Origin: Desulfotomaculaceae bacterium | GTDB lineage: Bacteria > Bacillota > Desulfotomaculia > Desulfotomaculales > Pelotomaculaceae | Direction: 5' to 3' | Length of the DNA: 50,585 nucleotides | Assembly: GCA_028702435.1 (NCBI GenBank) | Contig: JAQVOX010000002.1 | Location: forward strand, 1-50,585 | Shown: piece by piece, positions 43,862 through 50,585 of the stretch | Numbering within the stretch: the stretch's first letter is position 1 | Layout of the letters: the number at the start of each line of letters is the position of its first letter | Translations under genes and position numbers: made by a program | Notes under the pieces: model-generated | Seen by the model: only the letters and a program-made list of their open reading frames with translations | The model's database searches: none | What the model was told of the DNA's origin: nothing

Positions 43862-45088
43862 ATGCTGACTGGGAAAAACATAACTATCGGCGTAACCGGT
43901 GGGATCGCTGTTTATAAGGCAGCCCAGTTGGTAAGCAACCTTGCTGTCTCTGGAGCTGCGGTAAGGGTAATGATGACTGAGTCTGCCCGGGAATTTGTAA
44001 CGCCACTTACCTTTCAGACCCTCTCCGGACGCCAGGTGTATACAGACTTGTTTGCGCGGCCGGCAGGCGGGGCAGTGCAGCATATAGATCTGGCAGCATC
44101 GTCTGATCTAGTGCTCCTGGCTCCGGCTACAGCAAATATTATTGGTAAGATCGCCTGTGGTATTGCCGATGATTTAATATCTACCGTAGTGATGGCGACA
44201 AGTTGCCCGATAATCATCTGCCCGGCCATGAACGTAAATATGTATAACAACCGGGTAGTCCAGCGTAACCTGGCCAGTTTGCGCGGCTTGGGTTATCATT
44301 TTGTTGAGCCCGGCGTGGGGCGGCTGGCCTGTGGCGCCGAAGGCCGTGGTAGACTGGCCGATTTGGAGCTAATCATGGATAAAATTAATTTTATCCTGGC
44401 TAACGAGAAGGATTTGCAAGGGCTATCGGTGATGGTTACCGCCGGGCCAACGGTAGAACCGGTTGATCCAGTTCGCTACTTAACCAACAGAAGTTCAGGT
44501 AAAATGGGCTATGCCGTAGCTGATGCCGCAGCCAGGCGTGGGGCTAGGGTCGTTCTAATCAGCGGCCCGGTAGAACTAAAACCTCCTGCCGGCGTCGAAG
44601 TAATCCCGGTGCAAACAGCAGCTGAAATGCATGCTGCGGTACTGGAAAGATTCTCATCAGTTGATGTTGTAGTCATGTCTGCCGCTGTGGCTGATTACCG
44701 GCCTAAGACAGCTGCAACACAAAAAATAAAAAAACACGGAGAAACCCTGACGATCGAACTGGAGAAAAATCCTGATATTCTAGCAGAATTGGGCAGAATC
44801 AAGAAACACCAACTACTGGTAGGCTTTGCTGCCGAAACCGAGGATTTAGTAAAAAATGCTCAAAAGAAGGTATCCGCAAAGAACCTGGAATTGTTGGTAG
44901 CCAATGATGTCACTTTGCCCGGAGCCGGTTTCGGCACGGACACAAATATTGCCAAGCTCGTTTTCCCTGATGGCAGGTTGATCTCCTTGCCCAAAATGGA
45001 TAAGCTGGCCCTGGCGCACACCATTTTAAACGAAGTGCCGGTTTTAAGACGAGGCGGCAAGGTAAACCATATTGTACCTTTGAGCTGA
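43862..45088 (+). CDS. coaBC: Phosphopantothenoylcysteine decarboxylase / phosphopantothenate-cysteine ligase
   Basis: The bifunctional Dfp protein makes 4'-phosphopantetheine for CoA. The N-terminal FMN decarboxylase half has GVTGGIAVYKAAQL, QHIDLAASSDLVLLAPAT with the catalytic His, and CPAMNVNMYNN. The ligase half starts near residue 185 with MVTAGPTVEPVDPVRYLTN and SSGKMGYAVAD. Length 408 aa is normal. In many Clostridia priA follows; here a terminator follows. Confidence 0.95.
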   Translation: MLTGKNITIGVTGGIAVYKAAQLVSNLAVSGAAVRVMMTESAREFVTPLTFQTLSGRQVYTDLFARPAGGAVQHIDLAASSDLVLLAPATANIIGKIACGIADDLISTVVMATSCPIIICPAMNVNMYNNRVVQRNLASLRGLGYHFVEPGVGRLACGAEGRGRLADLELIMDKINFILANEKDLQGLSVMVTAGPTVEPVDPVRYLTNRSSGKMGYAVADAAARRGARVVLISGPVELKPPAGVEVIPVQTAAEMHAAVLERFSSVDVVVMSAAVADYRPKTAATQKIKKHGETLTIELEKNPDILAELGRIKKHQLLVGFAAETEDLVKNAQKKVSAKNLELLVANDVTLPGAGFGTDTNIAKLVFPDGRLISLPKMDKLALAHTILNEVPVLRRGGKVNHIVPLS

Positions 45089-45222
45089 ATAATAGAATGG
45101 ATAAATACAAGTTGGATCTATTATGATCATTTATTTGCAGTTTACTGTTTTATGATATTTTTTTTAAGTTTTTGGAAATTAACTATATTCACCTAATTAT
45201 TTTGTTAATGTATTCACCAATA

Positions 45223-45240
45223 ATCCCGCTTATGCGGGAT
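45223..45240 (+). terminator. Terminator after coaBC
   Basis: ATCCCGC pairs with GCGGGAT around TTAT, followed by GTTTTCATTTT. It lies about 135 bases past the coaBC stop. The interval 45089-45370 otherwise holds the promoter of the next gene and no ORF. Confidence 0.6.
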
Positions 45241-45268
45241 GTTTTCATTTTCACTTATGAAAAGGAAA

Positions 45269-45297
45269 TTGGGGACATGGTGTGGAATATATATAAT
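45269..45297 (+). promoter_or_regulatory. Sigma-A-type promoter of the LytTR regulator
   Basis: TTGGGG and a perfect TATAAT are 17 bases apart, about 74 bases before GTG 45371. Confidence 0.5.
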
Positions 45298-45370
45298 GAT
45301 TAGACCAATAATCGTATAAAAAGAGAGCTCAGAAGGGTATCTGTGTTCATTTAGAAAGGGGGTCTCACCG

Positions 45371-46177
45371 GTGATACTCAAGGCGCTGATTGTCGACAAC
45401 GATTATCCTGCCAGGCAGGAATTACGATTAGCTCTTAGCAATTTCAGCAATATTGAAGTCATCGGTGAAGCAACTAATGCCCATGAGGCTTTAGAGTTAA
45501 TTAAAGCATTAGAATATCAGGTTCTTTTTCTTGATCTGGCAATACCCGGGATTAGTGGCATGGAACTGGTTAAAAAACTCCAGGACCTGCAAATACAACC
45601 CCATATAATAGTTGTCACTGCCTGTAAGGAATATGCTATTTCTGCTTTTGAAGTAAACGCTGTGGACTACCTCTTAAAGCCGGTGGATCCGCTGCGCTTA
45701 AAAAGGGCGGTAAAAAAGGTGACCAAGCTGGTACATAATGCAGCAATTCTGGCAGAAGTGGCAGCTACATCTGATTCTCCGCGCAGACCTGTCAGCGAGA
45801 AAACGAAAAAGCTACCGCAGCGACAGAACTCCAACTACATCAAAATAGATCGCATCCCGGCAGGGAGACAGGGTAAGATTGTTCTGGTAACTGAATCAGA
45901 TATATTTTATGCTTTTACCGAGCAGGATTATGTTTACATCAAAACCAACGATGATAAACTTTTTACCCGTTTCACATTGAAAGAGCTGGAAGCCAGGCTC
46001 AACCAGCAGATTTTTTTTCGAACCCACCGCTGTTATTTGGTAAACCTGCATAAAGTAAAAGAGATTGTGCCTTTTTTTAACGGGACCTATAACCTTATTG
46101 TTGAAGATAAGGAAGGGAGCGAAGTTCCGGTAAGCCGGGCTCAGGCAAAAAAACTTCGAAAAATCTTAGGTTTTTAA
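45371..46177 (+). CDS. LytTR-family response regulator
   Basis: The first 120 residues are a receiver domain: ALIVDNDYPARQELRL with the acidic pocket, VLFLDLAIPGISGMELV with the likely phosphorylated Asp near residue 54, and VDYLLKPVDPLRLKRAV. A linker of about 40 residues carries Lys/Arg. The C-terminal LytTR domain (from about 165) has AFTEQDYVYIKTNDDKLFTR and FFRTHRCYLVNLHKVKEI, the DNA-binding pattern of AgrA/LytR. No histidine kinase is in the window, so it is an orphan here. GTG 45371 follows AAAGGGGG. Confidence 0.9.
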   Translation: MILKALIVDNDYPARQELRLALSNFSNIEVIGEATNAHEALELIKALEYQVLFLDLAIPGISGMELVKKLQDLQIQPHIIVVTACKEYAISAFEVNAVDYLLKPVDPLRLKRAVKKVTKLVHNAAILAEVAATSDSPRRPVSEKTKKLPQRQNSNYIKIDRIPAGRQGKIVLVTESDIFYAFTEQDYVYIKTNDDKLFTRFTLKELEARLNQQIFFRTHRCYLVNLHKVKEIVPFFNGTYNLIVEDKEGSEVPVSRAQAKKLRKILGF

Positions 46178-46279
46178 ACTAAGATCATATAAAATAATAC
46201 ACAGGCAACAAAAATGCTGCCATGTTTTTACTCTCTGGGAGGTTTTTTCTTTTTACTGACTAAAACAGGAGTGGATAAT

Positions 46280-46699
46280 TTGCTGGGGAAAAATGAAGAT
46301 CACTTGCCGGTTATCGGATTAGCCGGAATAGGCACGGATATAATCGAGATCGAAAGGATAAAAAAAGCGGCACAGCTTAATGGTGACCGTTTTTTTAAAA
46401 GAGTGTTTACAGCTTCCGAACGAAATTATTGTGATTCCAAGCGGGATCGCTTTGCCTGCTATGCGGCGCGTTTTGCTGCTAAAGAGGCCGTGTTAAAAGC
46501 CATGGGTACCGGTCTTGCCGGTTCTCGCTGGACTGATGTTGAGATCAGTCGGAAGGACGGAGCTGGCCCTGTAGTACTGCTGCATGGCGCCACTGCTGCT
46601 CTAGCGGCTGAAAAAGGAATCATTAGGCTGCTGCTGAGCATATCCCATGACCGGGGCAGGTCTCTGGCTTTTGCGGTGGCGATAAGAGAGGAGGCGTAA
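46280..46699 (+). CDS. acpS: Holo-[acyl-carrier-protein] synthase
   Basis: AcpS transfers 4'-phosphopantetheine from CoA to ACP. Family motifs are GIGTDIIEIERIKKA, RFFKRVFTASERNYC and YAARFAAKEAVLKAMGTG. These hold the Asp and Glu that bind Mg2+. The track form adds 22 codons from an unlikely upstream start. TTG 46280 lies eight bases after AGGAG and gives a normal-length protein (139 aa). GTG 46271 is also possible. It is followed in four bases by nnrD/E. Confidence 0.9.
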   Translation: MLGKNEDHLPVIGLAGIGTDIIEIERIKKAAQLNGDRFFKRVFTASERNYCDSKRDRFACYAARFAAKEAVLKAMGTGLAGSRWTDVEISRKDGAGPVVLLHGATAALAAEKGIIRLLLSISHDRGRSLAFAVAIREEA

Positions 46700-46703
46700 A
46701 AAT

Positions 46704-48260
46704 TTGCGGGTAGTAACTGCTGCTGAAATGAAAAAATTAGACCAACTGACCATTGAGGAGTACGGTGTGCCTGGCCTGGTTCTGATGGAAAACGCCGGGC
46801 GTCAGGTAGTTGAAGTAATCAGACAGGTGCTTGGCAATGTGCGGGGCAAAGTAGTAACGGTGTTTGTAGGCAAGGGAAACAATGGGGGAGACGGCTTTGT
46901 GATCGCCCGCCACCTGTCTAATATGGGTGCAGAAGTTAAAGTGCTGGCGCTGGCTGATGTGAAGGAGATTAAAGGAGATGCTGCAGTAAATCTTGAAATT
47001 TGGCAAAAGATGGGGCAAGGGGTTTACTCGCTGCACCAAATCGACGGTATCAATATCGTCCGTCTGGTATTAATGAACACAGATTTAATCGTCGATGCTA
47101 TTTACGGCACCGGTTTTCACGGTAAAATGCGTGAAAGGGTGGGGAGGATTGTTGAGGTACTGAACGGAAGCGGCAAACCGATAGTTGCCGTAGATATTCC
47201 GTCCGGGCTGGAGGCTGATACAGGTAGGGCACATGGACCGTGTATTCAAGCAGCCCACACGGTTACCTTTGCCCTTCCTAAATTAGGATTAATACTTGAG
47301 CCTGGTGCAGATTACGCCGGCGAGCTGCACGTGGCAGATATCTCAATTCCGCCTGCGCTTATTGAAAAAGAAGCGCCGCAGCATTATTTAATCACCGCTG
47401 AATTGGTCAAAGAATGGCTGCCCCCGCGCCCGTCGGCAGCCCATAAGGGAAGCTTTGGACGGGTGTTGGTGGTGGCCGGCTCACGGGGAATGACGGGGGC
47501 TGCCTATCTGGTTGGCGAATCTGCGCTTAGATCCGGGGCCGGACTGATTACAGTAGCAGTGCCAGAGTCTCTTCACGATATTATGGAGTCTAAACTCAGT
47601 GAGGTAATGACTATTCCATTACCTGACACAGGTAATGGAAGCCTGAGCCGGAGCGCGCGTCAAAGCATTTTAACCTTATTAGAAAGTGCCGGTGTGCTGG
47701 CCCTTGGTCCGGGAATATCCACTTTACCTGAGGTGGTGGCTATGGTACGGGAATTGCTGCCGTCGGTGCGGGTCCCATGTGTATTGGATGCCGATGCTTT
47801 AAACGCCCTGGCCGGAGAGGTTGAAATTATGAGAAAAGTGCAGGCTCCGGTAATAATAACGCCCCACCCGGGTGAGATGGCCCGCTTAATGAATATAACT
47901 ACCACGGAGATTCAAGAGAACCGGTTATCGGTAGCTGAAAAGGCGGCAGTTACCTGGAATGTGATAACGCTGCTTAAAGGCGCCCGGACGGTAGTGGCAG
48001 CTCCCAATGGGGCCATTTATATTAACCCTACCGGCAATCCCGGCATGGCTACCGGTGGCAGCGGCGATGTGCTAACCGGAGTAATAGCGTCACTTATTGC
48101 CCAGGGTTTGGAACCGGTCCAGGCAGCCTCGGCGGGTGCTTTTATCCATGGCCTGGCCGGCGACCTGAGCGCTAAGGAAAAAGGAATGATCGGGCTGACA
48201 GCCGGAGATATAATTTCCAATCTTCCGGCGGCAACCAGGGAAATAGTAGAAAGACAGTAG
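46704..48260 (+). CDS. nnr: Bifunctional NAD(P)H-hydrate repair enzyme (epimerase/dehydratase)
   Basis: The enzyme repairs damaged hydrated NAD(P)H. The N-terminal YjeF_N epimerase half (residues 1-215) includes VGKGNNGGDGFVIARHL and VDAIYGTGFHG. The C-terminal ADP-dependent dehydratase half has GAAYLVGESALRSGAG, DADALNALAG, TPHPGEMARL and TGGSGDVLTGVIASL. Length 518 aa fits the fusion. TTG 46704 lies seven bases after GGAGG. It is coupled to acpS and followed by alr, a frequent Firmicutes order. Confidence 0.94.
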   Translation: MRVVTAAEMKKLDQLTIEEYGVPGLVLMENAGRQVVEVIRQVLGNVRGKVVTVFVGKGNNGGDGFVIARHLSNMGAEVKVLALADVKEIKGDAAVNLEIWQKMGQGVYSLHQIDGINIVRLVLMNTDLIVDAIYGTGFHGKMRERVGRIVEVLNGSGKPIVAVDIPSGLEADTGRAHGPCIQAAHTVTFALPKLGLILEPGADYAGELHVADISIPPALIEKEAPQHYLITAELVKEWLPPRPSAAHKGSFGRVLVVAGSRGMTGAAYLVGESALRSGAGLITVAVPESLHDIMESKLSEVMTIPLPDTGNGSLSRSARQSILTLLESAGVLALGPGISTLPEVVAMVRELLPSVRVPCVLDADALNALAGEVEIMRKVQAPVIITPHPGEMARLMNITTTEIQENRLSVAEKAAVTWNVITLLKGARTVVAAPNGAIYINPTGNPGMATGGSGDVLTGVIASLIAQGLEPVQAASAGAFIHGLAGDLSAKEKGMIGLTAGDIISNLPAATREIVERQ

Positions 48261-48336
48261 CCCGCTCTTTTTATTGATATATCATCTTTTGGTATGATTC
48301 GCTGAATTAAAGCGGAAGCAAGGGTGGTTTGGTTAT

Positions 48337-49458
48337 ATGCCTGCCTTTCCAGTTTGGGCTGAAATAGATTTGGGCGCAATTGCTCATAACGTACAGGAAA
48401 TCCGCAGAGTGACCACCCCTGCGGCTAAAGTGCTGGCGGTGGTTAAAGCCAACGGCTACGGTCATGGCGCAGTTGAAGTAAGCCGGGTCGCCCTGGCCAA
48501 CGGAACCGAATGGCTTGGCGTAGCCAGGGTTTCGGAAGGTGTGGCCTTGCGCGAGGCTGGAATAAATGCGCCGGTACTGGTCTTAGGCTACAGTCCTCCT
48601 GAGCAGTCCCAAGAAGTGATACGCTACCGGCTCTCACAGACAGTATACACCTTTGACATGGCTTTAGCCTTGGCAGAAGCTGCGGGGCGGGAGGGCACGC
48701 GAGCCAAGGTTCATGTTAAGGTTGATACCGGTATGGGGCGCATTGGCTGGTTGGCCGGCCCGGATGTAGCAAGTGAAATCCTAAATCTAGCCCGCATACC
48801 CCATCTTGAAATAGAAGGGGTTTTTACTCATTTTGCTGCCGCCGATATTACTGAGCCAGGGTATACCATTTCCCAGTTGGAGCGTTTTCTTGAAATTACC
48901 ACTGCGCTGCGCCGGGCCGGCCTTGAGGTTCAGTTTAAGCATACAGCCAACAGCCCGGCCTTATTAAAAATGCCGGAAACCCACCTGGACCTAGTCCGGG
49001 CAGGAATAATTGTTTACGGGCTTTACCCTTCAGATGATTTTGAGCAAAGCATAGTTAATCTTGTGCCGGCAATGAGCCTGAAAGCAAAAGTTGCTTATGT
49101 CAAAAAAGTACCGTCCAGTTTTAGTGTTAGCTACGGCTGCACCTATAAAACTGCCGGGCCTTCGGTTATTGCCACTTTATCTGTTGGCTATGCTGATGGC
49201 TACTCCAGGCGGCTTTCTTCAAAGGGGGAGGTATTACTGCATGGCCGTCGGGCGCCGGTTATCGGAAGAGTTTGCATGGATCAGATTATGGCAGACGTTG
49301 GCCATATCCCTGAAGTAAAAATGGGAGATGAGGCTGTTCTAATCGGCAGTCAAGGCAGTGAGGAAATAACAGCCGATGAAATTGCTTTTAAAATAGATAC
49401 TATCAATTATGAAGTAATATGCATGGTTAGTCATCGGGTTCCTAGGGTTTACCCTTAA
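48337..49458 (+). CDS. alr: Alanine racemase
   Basis: Alr makes D-alanine for peptidoglycan. The PLP-Lys motif [17 protein letters not shown] lies near residue 34-50, [13 protein letters not shown] is near 127-139, and the second active-site Tyr is in [12 protein letters not shown] near residue 270. [11 protein letters not shown] completes the pattern. Length 373 aa is normal. ATG 48337 follows an AAGGGTGG site. Confidence 0.95.
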   Translation: MPAFPVWAEIDLGAIAHNVQEIRRVTTPAAKVLAVVKANGYGHGAVEVSRVALANGTEWLGVARVSEGVALREAGINAPVLVLGYSPPEQSQEVIRYRLSQTVYTFDMALALAEAAGREGTRAKVHVKVDTGMGRIGWLAGPDVASEILNLARIPHLEIEGVFTHFAAADITEPGYTISQLERFLEITTALRRAGLEVQFKHTANSPALLKMPETHLDLVRAGIIVYGLYPSDDFEQSIVNLVPAMSLKAKVAYVKKVPSSFSVSYGCTYKTAGPSVIATLSVGYADGYSRRLSSKGEVLLHGRRAPVIGRVCMDQIMADVGHIPEVKMGDEAVLIGSQGSEEITADEIAFKIDTINYEVICMVSHRVPRVYP

Positions 49459-49467
49459 TTCCATATA

Positions 49468-49496
49468 TTTACACAACCGGCTCAAAATGTTATAAT
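49468..49496 (+). promoter_or_regulatory. Sigma-A promoter of the tRNA-like RNA
   Basis: TTTACA and a perfect TATAAT are 17 bases apart. Transcription would start near 49503, just before the cloverleaf-like RNA. Confidence 0.65.
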
Positions 49497-49506
49497 GATA
49501 AGGTCA

Positions 49507-49573
49507 TAGGGAAGTGTCGGGAACACAGTGAGGTCTGAAGCCCGCTGCGCGGTTCGATTCCGCGTTTCCCCTA
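49507..49573 (+). ncRNA. Small tRNA-like cloverleaf RNA
   Basis: A short 67-nt stretch folds into four arms. The closing stem TAGGGAA/TTCCCCTA has one bulged C. A 4-bp arm GTGT/ACAC has a CGGGA loop. A 6-bp arm with a bulged A (AGTG-A-GG with CC-CGCT) has the loop TCTGAAG. A canonical T-arm CGCGG-TTCGATT-CCGCG follows a one-base link. The T-arm is exactly what tRNA genes show, but there is no normal D-arm, no U before the anticodon position and no encoded CCA (CCTA instead). It is preceded by a good promoter and followed by a hairpin. It could be a degenerate tRNA, a tRNA mimic with a regulatory role, or part of a larger RNA. Confidence 0.55.
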
Positions 49574-49579
49574 AAAAGG

Positions 49580-49601
49580 AAGCCCTGGCTTTTGCTGGGG
49601 C
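49580..49601 (+). terminator. Hairpin after the tRNA-like RNA
   Basis: AGCCCTGGC pairs with GCTGGGGCT (with two G-T wobbles) around TTTT and is followed by CTCCCTATTTTAT. It would close the small RNA unit. Confidence 0.5.
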
Positions 49602-49726
49602 TCTCCCTATTTTATAGTTTGTTAGCGCACCGGTTGTAAAAAATATGGTAATAAAAAAGCACCTTGGGCACATATTTGATTTCAGCACGGCATACTTTCT
49701 AGAAAAAGAAAGGATGGGGCTGGATT

Positions 49727-50476
49727 TTGCGTAAATTTGCCCATCATGTGCACATAAGAAAAAGGTATATAATCGCTTTATTACTGCTACCAGCGTTACT
49801 AATTTCAGGGTTCCAGAAAGTATCTTCTTACTTTGAAGAACAGCATATTGCTGCTCTTTCTTGGACGGTAGCGAATAAACTGATTGTTATTGATCCTGGT
49901 CACGGCGGGCTAGATCCGGGCGCATTAGGCACTACGGGAATTCATGAGAAGGATATGGTATTGGAGGTTTCCAAAAAACTAGCCTTAATATTACAGGAAG
50001 CCGGTGCGGAAGCGGTGCTTACCAGGGAAACCGACCGAGACCTTAGCGATCCCGTAGCTGATTATTCATATCAAGCAAAAATACAGGATTTGAGTCGCCG
50101 GGTGGAGTTGGCCAATAGCCGCAATGCCGATATTTTCGTGAGCGTTCATGTCAATAGTTTTTCCGACCCGCGAGAAGACGGCCCTCAAACATTTTCCCAA
50201 CCAGGATCGGCAGAAAGTAAAAAGCTGGCCCAGGCGATTCAATTTGAATTTAATCGTTTTCTGGCTAACCCGGGCCGGGAAGCCAAGCAGGTTGATTATT
50301 TTGCCAACCGGATGACCAAGATGCCCAGCACCATTGTTGAAATTGGGTTTATTACCAATCCCAAAGAAGAGAAATTATTGCTTGACGAGCATTATCAAAA
50401 CAAGGTAGCATGGACCATATACGCCGGCATAGTCCGTTATTTTGCCCAGCCCAAGCCCGCTTTCGCACTTCCTTAA
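49727..50476 (+). CDS. cwlD: N-acetylmuramoyl-L-alanine amidase, CwlD-like
   Basis: An N-terminal membrane/signal segment (YIIALLLLPALLISGFQ) leads to an Amidase_3 domain: VIDPGHGGLDPGALG with Zn-binding His, EKDMVLEVSKKLALIL, NADIFVSVHVNSF with another His, and STIVEIGFITNPKEEKLL with the catalytic Glu. Length of 249 aa and lack of SPOR/SH3 repeats agree with CwlD, which starts muramic-lactam formation in spore cortex. TTG 49727 follows AAGGATGGGG. The last 108 bases after it contain no gene that I can see. Confidence 0.88.
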   Translation: MRKFAHHVHIRKRYIIALLLLPALLISGFQKVSSYFEEQHIAALSWTVANKLIVIDPGHGGLDPGALGTTGIHEKDMVLEVSKKLALILQEAGAEAVLTRETDRDLSDPVADYSYQAKIQDLSRRVELANSRNADIFVSVHVNSFSDPREDGPQTFSQPGSAESKKLAQAIQFEFNRFLANPGREAKQVDYFANRMTKMPSTIVEIGFITNPKEEKLLLDEHYQNKVAWTIYAGIVRYFAQPKPAFALP

Positions 50477-50585
50477 TCACCCCCGGCCAACATGATCAAA
50501 CCATAAAAAAGCAGGACCCCCTAGCGTTACTTTTTTCATGTAAATTAAAGCAGGAGTTTATGATTAATATATCGAATTAACAAAA

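Noticed and set aside
49507-49573. Ordinary tRNA or tRNA-Sec
   Set aside because: It is only about 67 nt, has no D-arm with GG, no U before the anticodon position, no long variable arm and no CCA, so it fits neither a standard tRNA nor selC.

Overview
The window reads as a chromosomal segment of a spore-forming, anaerobic Gram-positive bacterium, most like Clostridia of the Peptococcaceae type (Desulfotomaculum/Pelotomaculum relatives). Three things support this: a complete siroheme-dependent heme pathway (ahbA/B/C/D type), Firmicutes markers (pyrR attenuation, remA, dfp/coaBC, a CwlD-like amidase, a DUF3231 protein), and frequent TTG/GTG starts behind strong Shine-Dalgarno sites. No phage, insertion sequence or CRISPR array was seen. 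All family names come from reading the translated sequences; no database search was run.

Layout. 1-371: terminator and leader. 372-11419 (+): a polyprenyl diphosphate synthase, then a tightly packed tetrapyrrole cluster (siroheme synthase N-domain, hemA, hemC, cobA-hemD fusion, ahbC, hemB, ahbD, ahbA, ahbB, hemL). It can take glutamyl-tRNA to protoheme through siroheme without oxygen. 11429-12341: a SprT-like metalloprotein gene, and an initiator tRNA on the minus strand. 12419-16095 (+): a thiazole/thiamine operon thiS-thiF-thiG-thiH-thiE behind a leader that folds into a strong terminator. 16236-16571 (+): a thioredoxin-like gene with an in-frame TGA inside a Cys-rich motif, a likely selenoprotein. 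16704-18266 (+): a DUF4062-TPR protein.

18295-22990 (-): an ABC-2 exporter pair, and an ABC-F ribosome-protection-type gene with an attenuator-like leader and a one-base frame change at a GGGTTTT run. 23141-25556 is a scrambled region: a truncated membrane-protein gene running head-on into a DUF3231 gene, a mini-ORF, and a shortened XRE regulator. 25733-27903 (-): slipin plus NfeD membrane protease. 28112-33050 (-): pyrR-pyrB-pyrC-pyrK-pyrD with two PyrR-type attenuators. pyrF-pyrE point the other way from their own promoter, and carAB is absent.

34618-36393 (-): RqcH/NFACT. 36526-39276 (+): a full-length P-type ATPase homologue that has lost the phosphorylated Asp, the GDGxND motif and the ion-binding residues. 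39332-50476 (+): housekeeping genes dapF, aspartate aminotransferase, yicC, remA, gmk, rpoZ, coaBC, a LytTR response regulator, acpS, nnrD/E, alr and a CwlD-like amidase. Between alr and the amidase lies a short promoter-tRNA-like-terminator unit that encodes no ordinary tRNA.

The four most interesting items are the catalytically stripped P-type ATPase, the small cloverleaf-like RNA, the candidate selenoprotein, and the attenuator-like leaders of thiS and the ABC-F gene.
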